This document shows, in pieces, positions 31,512-41,144 of a stretch of 53,086 nt of DNA. This stretch comes from Pseudonocardia sp. TRM90224. Its GTDB lineage: Bacteria; Actinomycetota; Actinomycetes; Mycobacteriales; Pseudonocardiaceae. Positions within the stretch are counted from its first letter, which is position 1. Each line of letters begins with the position of its first letter. The stretch is taken from contig NZ_JAJGSX010000049.1 in the NCBI RefSeq assembly GCF_021245725.1, positions 1-53,086 on the forward strand. The letters are read 5' to 3'. A program made the position numbers and the translations under genes. The notes below the pieces were generated by a model that worked only from the letters and a program-made list of their open reading frames with translations, had not been told where the DNA came from and made no database searches.

Positions 31512-32426
31512 TCAACGCCGGCCTGCCTTGCGGGCCAGCGCCGCGCCGCCCAGCGCTGTCGCGCGCGGTCCGAGCTCCCCGAGGCGGACCGTGATGCCCA
31601 CGCCGCCGCCCAGCGTCGAGGCCCGCAGCGCGGCCGCGCAGGCGTCCTCCATCAGCGCCCACGACCGCATCACGCCCCCGCCGAGCACGACGACCGGGCA
31701 GTCCAACAGCACCGCCGCCATCCCGACGGCCCGGCCGATCGCCGCTCCGGCGTCGTCGAGGACACCGCGGGCGACGACGTCGCCTGCCGCGGCGAGCCGG
31801 GCGATCTCCGCGACGCCATGACGCTCCCCGGACCGCGCCGTGTAGCGCCGCACGATGGACGGGCCCGCGGCGATCGTCTCCAGGTGTCCGACGGCCCCGC
31901 ACGTGCAGATCTCGTCGCCGTGGCCCGGCGTGTGCCCGATCTCCCCCGCCATGCCGCGCGCGCCCCGCCAGATCTCGCCGCGCAGCATGATCGCGCCACC
32001 GACGCCGGTGCCGACGGCGATCGCGAGCACGTCGGGGTGCCCGGTGGCGGCGCCGGCCAGCGCCTCACCGAACAGGAACGCGTTGGCGTCGTTGTCGACC
32101 GTCACGGGTGCCCGGAACCGCGCCCCGAGCTCGGTCGCCAGCGAGCGGCCCGACCACCGCGGGAACGTCGAGCTGGCCAGCCCCACCTCGCCGGTGGCCG
32201 GGTCGATCACCCCCGCCGCCGCCACGCCGACCCCACGCACCGCGCTCTGGGTCGGCTGAGTCCGCTCGGCCAGCCGGTGCGCCGCGGTGATCGCGTTGTC
32301 CAGCATCCGGTCGCCGCCGAGCCCGGCATCCGACGAGACCTGCAGCGCGTCCAGCACCTGCAGCTCGTCGTCGCACAGCACGATGTCGATCTTCGTGCCG
32401 CCGATGTCGATGCCGAGCCAACTCAT
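31512..32426 (-). CDS. ROK family sugar kinase (glucokinase-like)
   Basis: The protein is 304 residues. It has DIGGTK at the N-terminus, DNDANAFLFGE with the catalytic Asp, VGTGVGGAIMLRG, GEIGHTP and a zinc motif CTCGAVGHLE in which the last usual Cys is His. There is no HTH, so it is a kinase rather than a repressor. GGAGTGCGG lies right before the ATG. It is divergent from CutC and next to an oligopeptide-type ABC locus, so it may phosphorylate a sugar released by that system. Confidence 0.92.
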   Translation of the reverse strand: MSWLGIDIGGTKIDIVLCDDELQVLDALQVSSDAGLGGDRMLDNAITAAHRLAERTQPTQSAVRGVGVAAAGVIDPATGEVGLASSTFPRWSGRSLATELGARFRAPVTVDNDANAFLFGEALAGAATGHPDVLAIAVGTGVGGAIMLRGEIWRGARGMAGEIGHTPGHGDEICTCGAVGHLETIAAGPSIVRRYTARSGERHGVAEIARLAAAGDVVARGVLDDAGAAIGRAVGMAAVLLDCPVVVLGGGVMRSWALMEDACAAALRASTLGGGVGITVRLGELGPRATALGGAALARKAGRR

Positions 32427-32513
32427 TCCGCACTCCCGATCGCCGTGATACCCAACGCCGCCAACCCGCACGCCGTGCACAGCGGCTCCGGATGGCTCAA
32501 TACAGTGACTCCC

Positions 32514-33224
32514 GTGGCCCAGCTCGAGATCAGCGTGGAGACCCTCGACGGGGTCGTCACGGCCGCTGCCGCCGACCGGATCGAGCTCTGCTCGGCCCTC
32601 TCCGAGGGCGGGCTCACACCCAGCATCGGGCTGGTCGAGGCGGCCGTGGCCGAAGCCGACACCGCCGAGGTCCACGTGCTGGTGCGGCCGCGACCAGGCG
32701 GTTTCGCGTACTCGTGGGCCGAGCTCGCGCTGATGCGGGCCGACATCCGCCATGCCGTCGCCGCGGGCGCCTCCGGGGTGATCGTGGGCGCGCTCGACGG
32801 GGATGACATCGATCTTGACGCGACCGCGGGCCTCGTCGAGGCCGCCCGCGGCGCGTACGTGACGTTCCACCGCGCGTTCGACCAGCTCACCCGCCCGCTC
32901 GACGCGCTCGACGCGCTGGCGAAGATCGGCGTCGAACGGGTGCTGACCTCCGGCGGGCCCGCCGCGATCGACGTGGAGGCCGTGGCCGCGCTCGTCGACC
33001 ACAGCCGCACCATCGGCGGCCCGACGATCATGGCTTGCGGTGGGATCCGGCCGCACAACGTCCGCGCGGTGCTCGAGCAGACCGGTGTCACGGCCGTGCA
33101 CGCCGCGCCCCGCACGCCGATCGGCGCAGCGAGCGGGTACCCGGGCATCGGCGTCCCCGCAGGCCACGACCGCTTCGCCACCGACGCCGCGGCCGTCGCC
33201 GAACTGCGTGCGCTGACCCGCTGA
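32514..33224 (+). CDS. cutC: CutC family protein
   Basis: The protein is 236 residues, a CutC TIM barrel: LEISVETLDGVVTAAAADRIELCSALSEGGLTPS, VHVLVRPRPGGFAYS, VIVGALDGDDIDLD, VTFHRAFD, VLTSGGPAA, MACGGIRPHNV. The copper-homeostasis role of CutC is disputed; the neighbouring ROK kinase and ABC importer suggest a carbohydrate link. GTG at 32514 follows TACAGT by seven bases, suggesting a leaderless start; GTG 32505 is the alternative. Confidence 0.9.
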   Translation: MAQLEISVETLDGVVTAAAADRIELCSALSEGGLTPSIGLVEAAVAEADTAEVHVLVRPRPGGFAYSWAELALMRADIRHAVAAGASGVIVGALDGDDIDLDATAGLVEAARGAYVTFHRAFDQLTRPLDALDALAKIGVERVLTSGGPAAIDVEAVAALVDHSRTIGGPTIMACGGIRPHNVRAVLEQTGVTAVHAAPRTPIGAASGYPGIGVPAGHDRFATDAAAVAELRALTR

Positions 33225-33228
33225 CGCC

Positions 33229-34809
33229 TCATCGCTTCCGCTGGGCGCGGGGGTCGGGCACCGGGACGGCCGCGAGCAGCGCCCGCGTGTAGTCGTCGCG
33301 CGGTTCGGTGAAGACCGCGGTGCGTTCGCCGCTCTCCACCACCGCACCGCGGTGCATCACCGCGACCCGGTCGGCCAGCGCGTCGACGACGGCGAGGTCG
33401 TGGCTGATGAACAGGCACGAGAAGCCCAGCTCGCGCTGCAGCGACCGCAGCAGCTCCAGCACGGTCGCCTGCACCGACACGTCGAGCGCGCTGGTCGGCT
33501 CGTCGGCGATCAGCAGCCCGGGGTCCAGCGCGAGCGCGCGGGCGATGGAAACCCGCTGGCGCTGCCCTCCGGAGAGCTCGTGCGGGTAGCGGCTCAACGC
33601 GTCCGACGGCAGCGCGACGGCGTCGACCAGCTCGGCGGCCCGGCGCTGCCGCAAGAGCCGGTCCCCGACCTTCTGCAGCACCATCGGCTCGGCGATGGTG
33701 TCGCCGACGGTCATCCGCGGGTCGAGCGACGACGCCGGGTCCTGGAAGACCATCGCCGCTCTGGCCCGGGTCGTACGCAGCGCCGCGCCACGCAGGCCGT
33801 TCAGCTCGGTGCCGAAGAGCCGCACCGATCCCGCCGACGGCCGCACGAGCCCGACGGCCACCCGCCCGATCGTCGTCTTGCCGCTGCCCGACTCCCCGAC
33901 CAGCCCGAGGATCTCCCCCGGCGCCACCTCCAGCGTGACGCCCTCGACGGCACGGAAGCGCCCGAAGTCGACCACCACGCCGTCGAGCTGCAGCGCGGCC
34001 GGGCCCTCCCCCGCCGCAGGGCCCGGCCGCACGTCCTTGGTGAACCGCGGCACGGCGTCGAGCAGCGACCGCGTGTACGCATGCCGCGGGTGCTCGAACA
34101 GCTCGAAGACGTCGCCGTCCTCGACGACCTCGCCCCGGTACATGACGATCACGCGGTCGGCGAGCTCGGCCACCACCCCCATGCTGTGGGTGATCAGCAC
34201 GATCGCGGTGCCCAGCTCGTCGCGCAGGCGGCGCAGCAGCGCGAGGATCTCGGCCTGCACCGTGACGTCCAGCGCGGTGGTCGGCTCGTCGGCGACGATC
34301 ACCTCGGGGTCGCACGACACCGCCATCGCGATCACGACGCGCTGCCGCTGGCCGCCCGACAGCTCGTGCGGGTACTGGTGCACCCGCCGCTCCGGCTCAG
34401 GGATGCCGACCAGCTCCAGCAACCGCAGCGCCTCGCGCGCGGCCTCGGCGCGGGAGATCCCGCGGTGCAGGCGCAGCCCTTCCGCCACCTGCGTGCCGAT
34501 CGTGAGCAGCGGGTTGAGCGCCGTCATCGGCTCCTGGAAGACCATCGCGATGCCGTTGCCACGCAGGTCACGCAGCTGCGCCGGGGTCATCGACGTGATC
34601 GGGACGCCGGCGTGCGACACCGCACCGGAGACCTTCGCCGTGCTCGGCAGCAGGCCCAGCGTCGTCAAGGCCGAGACGGACTTGCCCGAACCGGACTCCC
34701 CGACGATCGCGACGATCTCGCCGGGTTCGACGGCGAAGCTGACATCGGAGACGGCCTCGGTGTCGCCGAAGCGCACCGACAGGTTGCGGAACTCCACGAC
34801 CGGTGTCAT
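33229..34809 (-). CDS. Dipeptide/oligopeptide ABC transporter, fused ATPase (DppD-DppF type)
   Basis: The protein has 526 residues with two complete ATPase domains: Walker A GESGSGKS and GESGSGKT, two LSGGQRQR signatures, Walker B VIVADEPT and LLIADEPT, and His-switch ITHS and ISHD. Usually these are two subunits; here they are fused. It sits at the end of a leftward importer operon, its ATG overlapping the DppC stop. It energises uptake by the DppBC-like permeases. Confidence 0.95.
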   Translation of the reverse strand: MTPVVEFRNLSVRFGDTEAVSDVSFAVEPGEIVAIVGESGSGKSVSALTTLGLLPSTAKVSGAVSHAGVPITSMTPAQLRDLRGNGIAMVFQEPMTALNPLLTIGTQVAEGLRLHRGISRAEAAREALRLLELVGIPEPERRVHQYPHELSGGQRQRVVIAMAVSCDPEVIVADEPTTALDVTVQAEILALLRRLRDELGTAIVLITHSMGVVAELADRVIVMYRGEVVEDGDVFELFEHPRHAYTRSLLDAVPRFTKDVRPGPAAGEGPAALQLDGVVVDFGRFRAVEGVTLEVAPGEILGLVGESGSGKTTIGRVAVGLVRPSAGSVRLFGTELNGLRGAALRTTRARAAMVFQDPASSLDPRMTVGDTIAEPMVLQKVGDRLLRQRRAAELVDAVALPSDALSRYPHELSGGQRQRVSIARALALDPGLLIADEPTSALDVSVQATVLELLRSLQRELGFSCLFISHDLAVVDALADRVAVMHRGAVVESGERTAVFTEPRDDYTRALLAAVPVPDPRAQRKR

Positions 34810-35672
34810 GCGCGCTCCCGGAACCGGACGTCGAAGGCGTCGCGCAGCCCGTCGCCGATGAACGTGAAGGCGCAGACGGTGAGCACGATCAGCAGGCCGG
34901 GCGGGAAGATCAGCCACCAGTACCCGTCGTAGGAGTAGGCGAGCCCGCCCGAGAGCATCCCGCCCCAGTTCGCCGCGGGCGGCGGGATGCCCAGCCCGAG
35001 GAAGCTGACGTAGGTGACGAGCAGGATCGCGTCGGCGACCTGGAAGGTGGCGTTGACGATCACCGTGCCGATCGCGTTGGGCACGATGTGGCGGCGGATC
35101 GCGCCCAGCCCGGTGCCGCCGGCCAGCCGCATCGCCTCGACGTAGGCGCGGCTGCGCAGCGCGAGCGACTCCGCACGCATGAGCCGCGCCGGCACCAGCC
35201 ACGACACCAGGCCGATCACCAAGATCAGCACGGGCACGCTGGGCGTCACCAGCGTCGCGGCCACGACCAGCAGGAACAGGCCCGGGATCGCGATACCGGC
35301 GTCGACGACCCGCATCATGACCGCGTCGAGCCAGCCACCGTAGAAGCCCGCGACCGCGCCCCACGCCGTGCCGATCACCGTCGCGAGCGCGCCCGCGGCC
35401 AGCCCGATCACGAGCGAGGTCTGCCCTGCCGCCATGAGCCGGCCGAGCACGTCGTAGCCGAGGTCGTCGGTGCCCAGGGGGTGCCCCTGCTCCCCCGGCA
35501 GCAGCCGGGCCGCCTCCAGCACGGTGTGCACCTGGTCGGTGACGTAGACCAGCGGGCCGAGGAAGCAGAACGCCACGAGCAGGACCAGCAGCGCCGCGCC
35601 GACCAGCGCGAGCTTGTTGCGCCGGAACGCGAGCAGCCGCTCGTCCGCCGAAGATCGCGCCGGGGCCGTCAC
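34806..35672 (-). CDS. ABC transporter permease, DppC/OppC type
   Basis: The protein has 288 residues and about six helices, with an N-terminal OppC-like segment (LLAFRRNKLALVGAALLVLLV) and the EAA loop region EAMRLAGGTGLGAIRRHIVPN. HPLGTDDLGYDVLGRLM is characteristic. GTG start overlaps the DppB-like stop, and its stop overlaps the ATPase start. Confidence 0.93.
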   Translation of the reverse strand: MTAPARSSADERLLAFRRNKLALVGAALLVLLVAFCFLGPLVYVTDQVHTVLEAARLLPGEQGHPLGTDDLGYDVLGRLMAAGQTSLVIGLAAGALATVIGTAWGAVAGFYGGWLDAVMMRVVDAGIAIPGLFLLVVAATLVTPSVPVLILVIGLVSWLVPARLMRAESLALRSRAYVEAMRLAGGTGLGAIRRHIVPNAIGTVIVNATFQVADAILLVTYVSFLGLGIPPPAANWGGMLSGGLAYSYDGYWWLIFPPGLLIVLTVCAFTFIGDGLRDAFDVRFRERA

Positions 35673-36622
35673 GGGGTCACCTTCCGGGTGCGCGGGTCGA
35701 TCAGCCGCTGGGCGATGTCGGCGAGCAGCGAGCCGAGCACCGTCGCCACCGCGATCACGAACACCACCCCGAGCAGCACCGGGAAGTCCGAGCGCTGCGC
35801 CGCGTTCCAGAACAGCAACCCCATCCCCGGGTAGTTGAACATCTGCTCGACGACGAGCGCGCCGCCGAACGCGACGGGGATGTAGTAGCCGATCATCGAG
35901 ACGATCGCCGTCAGCGAGTTGCGCAGCACGTGCTTGCGCAGCAGGTACGGCTCGCTCGCTCCTTTTGCACGCGCAGTGCGCACGAAGTCCTCGTGCAGGT
36001 TGTCGATCACCGAGGAGCGCAGGTAGCGGCTGAACACCGCGATCATCCCGGCCGCCGCGGTGATCACCGGCAGGGCCAGCCCGCGTGGGTCGGACAGGAT
36101 CTCGACGAGCGTGCCGCCCTGCGGTGCCTGCGCGCTGAACAGCGGGATGCGTTGCGCGAACACGATGATCAGCACGAAGCCGAGGAAGAAGACCGGCGTC
36201 GAGTAGAGCACGAAGTTGACCATCGAGAGGACGTGGTCGGACGCCCGCCCGCGGCGCACGGCCTGGAACACCCCCAGCGGCACCGCGACCAGCAGCGCCA
36301 GCAGCGTCGCGAGGCCGGTGAGCACCAGCGTCTTGGGCAGTCGGTCGGCGACCAGGTCGCCGACCCGCTGGTTCTCCACGTACGAGTCGCCGAAGTCGCC
36401 CGTCACCATCTGGCCGAGGTAGCGGCCGAACTGGACGGGCAGCGGCAGGTCGAACCCCTGCGCGTGGTTGAAGTCGTCGATCTGCTGCTGCGTCGCCTGC
36501 TGGCCCAGGATGCCGCGGGCGGGGCCGCCGGGGATGCGGTGCAGCAGGAAGAACACGATCAGGACGACGATGAAGATCACCACGATCGCCTGCAGCAACC
36601 GCACCCCGACGTAACGGGTCAC
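35669..36622 (-). CDS. ABC transporter permease, DppB/OppB type
   Basis: The protein has about 317 residues and six helices; TRYVGVRLLQAIVVIFIVVLIVFFLLHRIPGGPA is a typical DppB N-terminus, with the EAA loop FVRTARAKGASEPYLLRKHVLRN. GTG 36622 is chosen because it opens directly on the first helix, just after the binding-protein stop; longer starts would overlap that gene. Confidence 0.93.
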   Translation of the reverse strand: MTRYVGVRLLQAIVVIFIVVLIVFFLLHRIPGGPARGILGQQATQQQIDDFNHAQGFDLPLPVQFGRYLGQMVTGDFGDSYVENQRVGDLVADRLPKTLVLTGLATLLALLVAVPLGVFQAVRRGRASDHVLSMVNFVLYSTPVFFLGFVLIIVFAQRIPLFSAQAPQGGTLVEILSDPRGLALPVITAAAGMIAVFSRYLRSSVIDNLHEDFVRTARAKGASEPYLLRKHVLRNSLTAIVSMIGYYIPVAFGGALVVEQMFNYPGMGLLFWNAAQRSDFPVLLGVVFVIAVATVLGSLLADIAQRLIDPRTRKVTP

Positions 36623-36629
36623 TTGGGGA

Positions 36630-38426
36630 TCACTTTCGCGACCACCGCTGCGGCGACATCCCGACCAGCGGGTCCTGCTCGACACCCTGCAGCGACGTCT
36701 TCGTCGCCGAGATCTGGTAGGCCGGGTTGGGCAGCCAGATCACCGGGAGGTTGCGCGTCAGGTATTCGCCGTACTCGCGCATGGCCGCGCTGTCGTCGCT
36801 CTGGGTCGAGCGCGTGATCAGCTCGTCGGCCTTGGGGTCGGAGTAGCTGCCGAGGTTCGACGTGGCGCCGGTGGTGAAGATGCGGTCGCCGCTCGGGTAG
36901 GCCGGGAAGTACCAGCTGCCCTGCGTGCCGAAGAAGGACAGCTGCCAGGAGCACTCGGCCTGCTCGGGCGTGCACGGCTTGCTGTTGCCGAGCACGGTGT
37001 TGAGCGGCGCCTGCTTCAGGTCGATCGCCACGCCGATCTGCGAGAGCGACGACTTCAGCTCCGACATCGTGTTGTCGGTCTCCTTCGAACCGCTCTCCGC
37101 GAGCAGCTCGAACCGCAGCGGCGTGCCGGCCGCGATCCCCGCACCGCACTGGTTCTCGGCCGCGCCGGGCGAGGTGCAGGTCGCGACGCCGTCGGCGCCG
37201 ATCGTCCAGCCGTGCCCGGTGATCAGGGCCTTGGCCTTGGCGATGTCGAACGGGTACGGGTTGGCCTTCTGCGCGTCGGAGATGAACGGCGACTTCTCGT
37301 CCTGCGGCACCGGGCCGTACCCGGGGGCGGCGCTGCCGCGCCAGATGTTCTTCGCGATCGACGGCTGGTCGATCGCATGCTGGATCGCCTGCCGCACGTA
37401 GAGCTGGGCGAAGATCGGGCCGACCTTCGGGTTGTTGAAGTTGTACGGGATGTAGGTGATCGCCCAGCCCTGCCACGGCTCGACGGTGTAGCCCTGCTGC
37501 TCCAGCGCGGAGGTCTGCCCGAGGTTGGACGACGCGATGTAGCCGTAGTCGAGCTGGCCGGTGCGCAGCACGTTGTACTCGGCGTCGGCGCTGGTGAAGG
37601 GCTTCAGCGAGACGGTGGTGAGGGTCGCCTTGTCCGGCCCGGTGTACTTGTCGTTGCGCGTGAGCGTCACCTGGCCCTGCGGCGAGTACTCGGTGACGCG
37701 GAACGGCCCGCTGACGACCTGCCAGAGCGGGTCCTTGTCGTACTCGGCGATCTGCTTGGAGCGCTCGACGAGGAAGTCGAACACCTGCACGGCGGTGGCC
37801 GGGTCGCGGTCGAAGTCGCCGACCGGCCCGTCGGCGCTGGTCTTGTCCCAGGCGGCCTGCGGCAACGGCCGCAGCGTCTGGGTGAGCTGGTTCTCGGCGA
37901 ACCAGTCGGTGTTGTAGACCTTGTCGAGCGTCAGCGTGAACGTCTTGTCGTCGACGATCATGAACGACACGACGTTGTCGGGGAGGCGACCCTTGGAGTA
38001 GTTGCCCCACTTCGTCTTGTTCGCCTTGATCAGGTTGAAGTGGAACTCGACGTCGCGGGCGGTGACCTTCGCCCCCGTCGACCACGTGTAGTCCTTCAGC
38101 GTGATCGTCACGGTCTTGCCGCCGTCGGAGAACACCGGCTTGTTCGCGACGCTCGCCTTCTCGTCGAAGGCGAGCGAGCCGTCGTCGCCGGCGTAGGTGT
38201 AGAGCGGTGGCCACATCAGCCGGTTGACGGCGGTGTTGATGCCGGAGAGGTGGCCCGGGATGCCGATCGGGAGGATCCAGTTCGGGGTCGCGTTCGGCGG
38301 GAGCGCGAACGTGGCCGAGTCGCTCGGGCCGGACCCGCTCTGACCTGCGGGCCCGCCGCTACACGCGGCCAGGACGATGCCCGCCGCTGCGAGCACCGCG
38401 ACCAGCACCCTGCTCCGAACAGCCAT
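36630..38426 (-). CDS. ABC transporter substrate-binding lipoprotein, family 5 (DppA/OppA type)
   Basis: The protein has 598 residues. A lipoprotein signal ends with the lipobox LAAC near residue 22. The mature part follows the SBP family 5 pattern (WPPLYTY, TITLKDYTWSTGAKVTARDVEFHF, VRQAIQHAIDQPSIAKNIW, C-terminal NLPVIWLPNPAYQISATK). The ligand may be a peptide or a modified sugar/peptide; it cannot be read. First gene of the importer operon, divergent from a ROK repressor with repeated TTCGAACTAAG sites in between. Confidence 0.94.
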   Translation of the reverse strand: MAVRSRVLVAVLAAAGIVLAACSGGPAGQSGSGPSDSATFALPPNATPNWILPIGIPGHLSGINTAVNRLMWPPLYTYAGDDGSLAFDEKASVANKPVFSDGGKTVTITLKDYTWSTGAKVTARDVEFHFNLIKANKTKWGNYSKGRLPDNVVSFMIVDDKTFTLTLDKVYNTDWFAENQLTQTLRPLPQAAWDKTSADGPVGDFDRDPATAVQVFDFLVERSKQIAEYDKDPLWQVVSGPFRVTEYSPQGQVTLTRNDKYTGPDKATLTTVSLKPFTSADAEYNVLRTGQLDYGYIASSNLGQTSALEQQGYTVEPWQGWAITYIPYNFNNPKVGPIFAQLYVRQAIQHAIDQPSIAKNIWRGSAAPGYGPVPQDEKSPFISDAQKANPYPFDIAKAKALITGHGWTIGADGVATCTSPGAAENQCGAGIAAGTPLRFELLAESGSKETDNTMSELKSSLSQIGVAIDLKQAPLNTVLGNSKPCTPEQAECSWQLSFFGTQGSWYFPAYPSGDRIFTTGATSNLGSYSDPKADELITRSTQSDDSAAMREYGEYLTRNLPVIWLPNPAYQISATKTSLQGVEQDPLVGMSPQRWSRK

Positions 38427-38473
38427 TGCAGCTCCCCACCGTTGGATCGATGGGCGGCACGCTAAACCACAAC

Positions 38474-38506
38474 TTCGAACTAAGACAAGCGATGATTCGA
38501 ACTAAG
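38474..38506. promoter_or_regulatory. Repeated TTCGAACTAAG operator
   Basis: TTCGAACTAAG occurs at 38474-38484 and 38496-38506, 22 bp apart, two helical turns, each with a TTCGAA palindrome. On the minus strand, a -35-like TTGTCT and -10-like TTTAGC for the importer operon (16-bp spacer) overlap the repeats, so repression by the adjacent ROK regulator is likely. Confidence 0.65.
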
Positions 38507-38579
38507 TTGGCCGTGTCGGCCCTCGAAGGTGCTAGCTTCACGGCGAAACGTTCGTCGATCTCCGAGCGAAGAGGGGTCC

Positions 38580-39701
38580 GTGCAGGTATCCGAGCGCATC
38601 GTCGACCTCGTCGCGACGGGCGTCGCGACGTCACGATCGCAGCTGGCCAAGGAGTTGGGCCTGGCCCCCTCCACGGTGTCGACCAAGGTCGCGGAGCTGA
38701 TGACGGCCGGTCTGCTGGCCGAGACCGGCGACGGCCCGTCGCGCGGCGGTCGCAAACCCCGCGTCCTGACGACGGCCGGCACGGGCATCGTGGTCGGGGT
38801 CGACGTCGGGGCGCGCCACCTGCGACTGCTCGCCCTCGACCTCGCAGGCACGGTCCTGCAGACCGGCGAGTTCCCGTTCGACATCGCCGCAGGCCCCGAG
38901 GTGGGCCTCGACGCGCTGGCGCTGCACGTCGAGCGGTTCGCGCTCGACCAGGGCAAGCGACTGCTCGCGGTCGGGGTCGGACTGCCGGGGCCGGTGCAGT
39001 TCCCCGCCGGCACCGTGCGCGTCCCCGCCCGCATGCCCGGGTGGAAGGACTTCCCGCTGCGCGAGCGGCTCGCGCAGCGGCTCGGGCTGCCCGTCGCGGT
39101 CGACAACGACACGAGCCTCATCGCACTCGGCGAGGTCGCCGTCCGCGCCAACCGGACCGCGACGATGGTCGTGGTCAAGGCCGGCACCGGCATCGGGTGC
39201 GGGCTGGTCACCTCCGGCGCGGTGCACCGCGGCGCGGGCGGGGTGGCCGGCGACATCACGCACGTGCGCGTCGACGCCGGCGCCGACATCCCGTGCGGCT
39301 GCGGCAACACCGGCTGCCTGGAGACCGTCGCCAGCGGCGCGGCGATCGTGAAGGTGCTGCAGGGCAACGGGATCGAGGTCGCCGACACCGGCGAGCTGGC
39401 CCGGCTCTGCGACGACGCCCAGCCCGAGGTGATCGCCGCGGTCCGCACGGCGGGCCGGCTGCTCGGCGAGGTGCTCGCCGCCGTCGTGAACTTCGTCAAC
39501 CCGGACGTAGTGGTGCTGGCCGGCCGGCTGGCGTCGCTGGAGGCCTTCGTGGCCGCGGTGCGTGGCGCGCTCTACGAGCGCTGCCTGCCGCTGGTCACGC
39601 AGCACCTGGAGGTGGGAGTCGTGACATCGGGCAAGGATGCGGGCGCACGCGGCGCGGCAGCGCTCGCCGCGCAGGTCGCGTTGACGGGTCTCCCGGCATG
39701 A
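38580..39701 (+). CDS. ROK family transcriptional repressor (NagC/XylR type)
   Basis: The protein has 373 residues. An N-terminal winged HTH (SRSQLAKELGLAPSTVSTKVAELMTAGLLAE) is followed by a ROK domain with VDNDTSLIALGE and the full zinc motif CGCGNTGCLE. GEIGH is VAGDITH. GAGGGG precedes the GTG at 38580. It is divergent from the importer and translationally overlaps the MlrC gene (ATGA), so it probably senses a sugar and represses the locus. Confidence 0.92.
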   Translation: MQVSERIVDLVATGVATSRSQLAKELGLAPSTVSTKVAELMTAGLLAETGDGPSRGGRKPRVLTTAGTGIVVGVDVGARHLRLLALDLAGTVLQTGEFPFDIAAGPEVGLDALALHVERFALDQGKRLLAVGVGLPGPVQFPAGTVRVPARMPGWKDFPLRERLAQRLGLPVAVDNDTSLIALGEVAVRANRTATMVVVKAGTGIGCGLVTSGAVHRGAGGVAGDITHVRVDAGADIPCGCGNTGCLETVASGAAIVKVLQGNGIEVADTGELARLCDDAQPEVIAAVRTAGRLLGEVLAAVVNFVNPDVVVLAGRLASLEAFVAAVRGALYERCLPLVTQHLEVGVVTSGKDAGARGAAALAAQVALTGLPA

Positions 39702-41125
39702 GGCCCGGCATGAGGATCGGGATCCTCGGCATCGCGATCGAGAGCAGCACGTTCTGCCCGCACCGCAGCTCCGTCAGCGACTTCACGGTGCTCACCGGCC
39801 AGGAGCTGCTCGACATCTACGACTGGGCGCGGCCCGGCCACGAGCTCGCCGAGGCGGCCGAGTGGGTGCCGGTGCTCAGGGCCCGCGCGCTGCCCGGCGG
39901 CGCGCTGCACGCGGAGGCGTACGCCGAGCTCAAGGCCGACCTGCTCGCCCGGCTGCGCGAAGCGGGCCCGCTGGACGGGGTGCTGCTCGACCTGCACGGC
40001 GCGATGAGCGTCGACGGGCTCGTCGACGCCGAGCTCGACCTCGTGACGGCAGTGCGCGAGGTGGTCGGGCCGCGGGCGTTCCTCTCGGCGGCCATGGACC
40101 TGCACGGCAACGTCTCAGAGGGCTTCGCCCGCACGCTGGACCTGCTCACCTGCTACCGGACCGCGCCGCACGTCGACACGTGGGAGACGCGCGAGCGGGC
40201 CGCGCGGAACCTCGTCACCGCGCTCCGCGCAGGTACGCGCCCGGTCAAGGCGTGGGTGCCGGTGCCGGTGCTGCTGCCCGGGGAGAAGACGAGCACTCGG
40301 GTCGAGCCGGCCGCGGCGCTCTACGCGGCGGTGCCCGGGATCGAGGCCAGGGACGGTGTGCTCGACGCCGCGGTGTGGGTCGGGTACGCGTGGGCCGACG
40401 AGCCGCGCTGCCACGCGGCGGTCGTCGTCACCGGGTACGACGCCGACGCCGTCCGGGCCGGGGCCCGCGAGCTGGCCGAGCACTACTGGCGGGTCCGGCA
40501 CGAGTTCACGTTCGTCGCCCCGACCGGGACGCTGGACGAGTGCGTCGACGCGGCGCTGGCGAGCCCCGCCCGCCCGTTCCTGATCAGCGACTCCGGCGAC
40601 AACCCCGGCGCCGGCGGCGCCGACGACGTCGCCTGGACGCTCGGGCGGCTGCTCGCGCGCGACCTGCCCTCGGCGGTCTGCGCGAGCGTCACCGACCCGG
40701 ACGCCGTAGCGGCACTGCAGGAGCACGCCGTCGGCGACGACGTGGGCGTCACCGTCGGGGACGCCTTCGGGAGCGGGCTCGGCCAGGTCAAGCTCGACGG
40801 CCGCCTGCGGTTCGTCTCCCCCACCGCGGCGGTGATCACGGTCGGCGGGCTCGACGCGGTGATCACCGCGCGCCGCACGGCGTTCCACGACCCGGCCCAG
40901 TTCGCCGAGGTGGGGCTGGACGTGACGGCCTACGACATCGTCGTCACCAAGATCGGCTACCTGGAGCCGGGCCTGTACGCGATCGCCGCCAACTGGCTGC
41001 TCGCCCTCACCCCCGGCGGCGTCGACCAGGACCTCCTGCGCCTCGGCCACCACGGCATCCGCCGCCCGACGTTCCCCTTCGACGCGGACATGCCCGACCC
41101 GGACCTGGAGCCGCGCATCCTCTGA
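39698..41125 (+). CDS. MlrC/M81 family metallopeptidase-like protein
   Basis: The protein is 475 residues, matching MlrC (M81): GILGIAIESSTFCPHRSSVSDF at the N-terminus, LDLHGAMSVDG, MDLHGNVS, CYRTAPHVDTWETRERAA, and a C-terminal segment with ISDSGDNPGAGGADD. The metal ligands (Asp/His in these motifs) are intact. MlrC degrades linearised microcystin; homologues are common with oligopeptide-type ABC importers. ATG overlaps the ROK stop; another ATG at 39710 is possible. Confidence 0.9.
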   Translation: MRPGMRIGILGIAIESSTFCPHRSSVSDFTVLTGQELLDIYDWARPGHELAEAAEWVPVLRARALPGGALHAEAYAELKADLLARLREAGPLDGVLLDLHGAMSVDGLVDAELDLVTAVREVVGPRAFLSAAMDLHGNVSEGFARTLDLLTCYRTAPHVDTWETRERAARNLVTALRAGTRPVKAWVPVPVLLPGEKTSTRVEPAAALYAAVPGIEARDGVLDAAVWVGYAWADEPRCHAAVVVTGYDADAVRAGARELAEHYWRVRHEFTFVAPTGTLDECVDAALASPARPFLISDSGDNPGAGGADDVAWTLGRLLARDLPSAVCASVTDPDAVAALQEHAVGDDVGVTVGDAFGSGLGQVKLDGRLRFVSPTAAVITVGGLDAVITARRTAFHDPAQFAEVGLDVTAYDIVVTKIGYLEPGLYAIAANWLLALTPGGVDQDLLRLGHHGIRRPTFPFDADMPDPDLEPRIL

Positions 41126-41144
41126 GGGCCGCCTCCCGCGCCAC

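Noticed and set aside
32423..34315. 630-residue minus-strand frame opposite CutC and crossing into the ATPase gene
   Set aside because: CutC motifs are clear on the plus strand; the minus frame is a shadow.
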